Positions 21,824-23,346 of a stretch of 23,346 bases of DNA are shown here, piece by piece (position 1 is the first letter of the stretch; each line of letters starts with the position of its first letter). The stretch comes from WHSM01 sp050701635. GTDB lineage: Bacteria > Actinomycetota > Actinomycetes > Mycobacteriales > Micromonosporaceae. The position numbers and the translations under genes were made by a program. The notes under the pieces were generated by a model that saw only the letters and a list, made by a program, of their open reading frames with translations, did no database searches and was not told the origin of the DNA. The DNA is taken from NCBI GenBank assembly GCA_050701635.1, contig JBOGDF010000036.1, positions 1 to 23,346 of the forward strand, read 5' to 3'.

Positions 21824-22684
21824 ATGAAAACGACATCCACATCCCGCACCGTCGGAGACATCGAGATCGCCTGCACCGTGGTCGGCGAAGGCGTCCCGCT
21901 CGTCGTCGTACACGGCGCGATCGGTCTCGGCGCGACGTACATGCGTGACCTGGACCGGTGGGCCGAGGAGTTCCAGTTGGTCTACTACGACCAGCGCGGC
22001 AGCGGCCGGACCCCCGCTGGGGACCCGGAGAAGGTCTCCTTCGCCGGAGCCGTCCACGACCTGGACGGGCTCCGTGACGCGCTCGGCGTCGACCGCGTCA
22101 ACCTGGTCGGCCACTCCGCGGGTGCGCTGCTGGCCGCCGTGTACGCCGGAAAGCGTCCGCAGTCCACCGGGTCGCTCGTCATGCTCAACCCCGGGCCGCC
22201 GCTCATCCCCGCGCTGTTCCAGGCGTTCCAGCAGGAGATGGGCGCCCGCCGTACCGCCGACGACGACGCGGCCCGCAAGTCCATCGAGGAGTCACCCGAG
22301 TTCCAGGCCCGCGATCCGCAGACCCTGGAGCGCCACACGGTGAACACGTTCATCCCGTTCTTCCGTGACCGGGCCACGATCGAGAGCATCACGCCTGGAT
22401 TCACCGAGATCACCGCCGCCAACGTGCTGGCCGCGCCGGAGCGGATGATCGGTTCGCTCGGCGCGCTCGACCCCATGGGTACGTTCGCCGGCATTCAGTG
22501 CCCCACCCTGCTCGTCCACTCCGAGCTGGACCCGATCCCCGCAGCCTGGGCCCACGCGCTCGTCGACACCATCCCCGGCGCCGACCACGTCCTGCTCGAA
22601 GGCGCGAGCCACTTCGCCCACATCGAGGACGCCGACCAGCTGGCCAACGCCGTCCTCCCGTGGGTACGCAACCATGCCAGGTGA
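21824..22684 (+). CDS. Alpha/beta hydrolase (proline iminopeptidase-like)
   Basis: The 286-residue protein has VPLVVVHGAIGLGATYM (24-40) with the HG oxyanion dipeptide, VYYDQRGSGRTP (53-64), typical of the prolyl aminopeptidase (S33) branch, and nucleophile elbow LVGHSAGALLAAVYAG with Ser98. The acid is probably Asp236 in HSELDPIP and the base His263 in GASHFAHIE. The lid (about 125-215) is large and helical. S33 members include prolyl aminopeptidases and also lipases and epoxide or lactone hydrolases, so the substrate is open. GAAGGAGG five bases before ATG 21824 is an ideal ribosome site. It follows the LuxR regulator on the same strand and may share its transcript. Confidence 0.92.
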   Translation: MKTTSTSRTVGDIEIACTVVGEGVPLVVVHGAIGLGATYMRDLDRWAEEFQLVYYDQRGSGRTPAGDPEKVSFAGAVHDLDGLRDALGVDRVNLVGHSAGALLAAVYAGKRPQSTGSLVMLNPGPPLIPALFQAFQQEMGARRTADDDAARKSIEESPEFQARDPQTLERHTVNTFIPFFRDRATIESITPGFTEITAANVLAAPERMIGSLGALDPMGTFAGIQCPTLLVHSELDPIPAAWAHALVDTIPGADHVLLEGASHFAHIEDADQLANAVLPWVRNHAR

Positions 22685-22796
22685 AATGGGCTTCGGGGCG
22701 ATCCTCGGGCTCATCAGCGGCAAGGTCGCATAGTGCCTACGCCAGCAGGCGAGCGGGCATGCCACCCGTGAGCGCGACGAGCATCGTGACTGCTGG

Positions 22797-23346
22797 CTAT
22801 CGCTTGGCCCGTTCCTTGGCGTGCGGCCAGACAGGCATGTCCGGTTCTTCCCCGTCTTCGAGCTTGTCCCACCAGCCGGTGCGGTTGACGTAGCCGTCGA
22901 ACCACGCTTCCAGACTCGGCGCCTCGACGTACCAGGCAGCGTCAGGGTCGCCGGGATTCGGTTCGAAGAGCAGTACCGTGCCGAGATCGGATCTGCAGTC
23001 GACGCACGCGTACATGCCACAGCCCCACGTCAGAACGGGGAGCACGCCTTCCGGCCACGCCCACTCGGTACCGGCCCCACTACTCCTCTTGCCCAGGTAG
23101 CAGTCCACGGCCTGCTCGTTCGTTGGCCCATTCACTAGGCTGAACAGCTGATAGCCCGGGCCGAACCCGCCGTTGGCAACGTCCCGGTAGATCGCGACGA
23201 GCAAAGGGTGAAGGTTGAACCCCAGCAACGCCTCAGCGCGATCGATCTCCGCCTGCCCCAACACAGCAGGCAGACTGGCCAGCGGCGTCATCGGCTCGTC
23301 ATCGCCAGCCCTCGCAGCGATCCGCGCCAAGAGCGGGCCGTAGTTG
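22797..23346 (-). CDS. SMI1/KNR4 (SUKH) family protein, 5' end beyond the window
   Basis: On the minus strand the frame is open to the window edge; the visible 182 or so residues include LLARIAARAGDDEPMTPLAS, then LGQAEIDRAEALLGFNLHPLLVAIYRDVANGGFGPGYQLFSL, the typical SMI1/KNR4 core with the conserved ANGGFGPGY. The middle has VLPVLTWGCGMYACVDCRS and the end is EAWFDGYVNRTGWWDKLEDGE. SUKH proteins are often immunity proteins against secreted toxins, but many actinobacterial members stand alone and have no known toxin. No toxin gene is visible in this window. A TTG at 23330 and an ATG at 23291 could serve as starts, but similarity and the open frame suggest that the true start lies to the right of the window. 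Confidence 0.82.
   Translation of the reverse strand, partial: NYGPLLARIAARAGDDEPMTPLASLPAVLGQAEIDRAEALLGFNLHPLLVAIYRDVANGGFGPGYQLFSLVNGPTNEQAVDCYLGKRSSGAGTEWAWPEGVLPVLTWGCGMYACVDCRSDLGTVLLFEPNPGDPDAAWYVEAPSLEAWFDGYVNRTGWWDKLEDGEEPDMPVWPHAKERAKR

Noticed and set aside
22685..22733. Tiny frame MGFGAILGLISGKVA after the last hydrolase
   Set aside because: Fifteen codons without a ribosome site or known family; too little to call a gene.

Overview
The window is very GC-rich and codon usage is strongly biased to G/C in third positions. CGTACG-type words are frequent and several genes have an actinobacterial leaderless start: a TANNNT -10 box six or seven bases before ATG or GTG. With the gene content (cobalamin genes, SURF1, LigB-type ligase, short SSB, DUF1876) this points to an actinobacterium, probably Micromonosporaceae. 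The family assignment is inference.

Left part (1-10608) looks like stable chromosome. On the minus strand lie three cobalamin genes: cobD/cbiB (9097-7976) and cobQ (7947-6421) are nearly adjacent, and a cobB/cbiA-type amidase (926 to beyond position 1) is separate and cut by the window edge. Between them on the same strand are a DUF1684 protein, an M20 peptidase and an ATP-dependent DNA ligase; the last two are four bases apart. On the plus strand are a SURF1 gene divergent from cobB, a DUF1876 gene and a small secreted SH3-like protein whose terminator overlaps the ligase stop codon. Upstream of cobD on the minus strand are a second-type SSB and a uridine-kinase-like P-loop kinase. The kinase is divergent from a tRNA-Arg(UCU) gene at 10536-10608.

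Right part (10609-23346) looks more variable. It holds looser gene spacing, a membrane-protein gene broken into two frames, a possible transposase C-terminal remnant and stretches of 300-650 bases without a clear gene. Genes here are a DUF429 protein, a GNAT acetyltransferase, a small beta-barrel-like protein, two RibD-C/DHFR-like reductases flanking a beta-lactamase-fold serine hydrolase, a TPR-LuxR regulator followed by an alpha/beta hydrolase, and a SMI1/KNR4 (SUKH) protein cut by the right edge.

The most system-like unit is the operon 14391-17004: a CBS-pair protein, an ArsB/NhaD-type membrane transporter (four-base ATGA overlap) and an alpha/beta hydrolase (14-base gap). A CBS sensor of adenine nucleotides controlling an ion or carboxylate transporter, with an enzyme acting on a related compound, is a reasonable but untested reading.

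The best sequence-level oddity is in the reductase at 19116-19760. Two insertions of 22 and 11 bases, each resembling a local duplication, add up to 33 bases and keep the frame; removing both restores the family-like motif DGVTQGPGAPDED.
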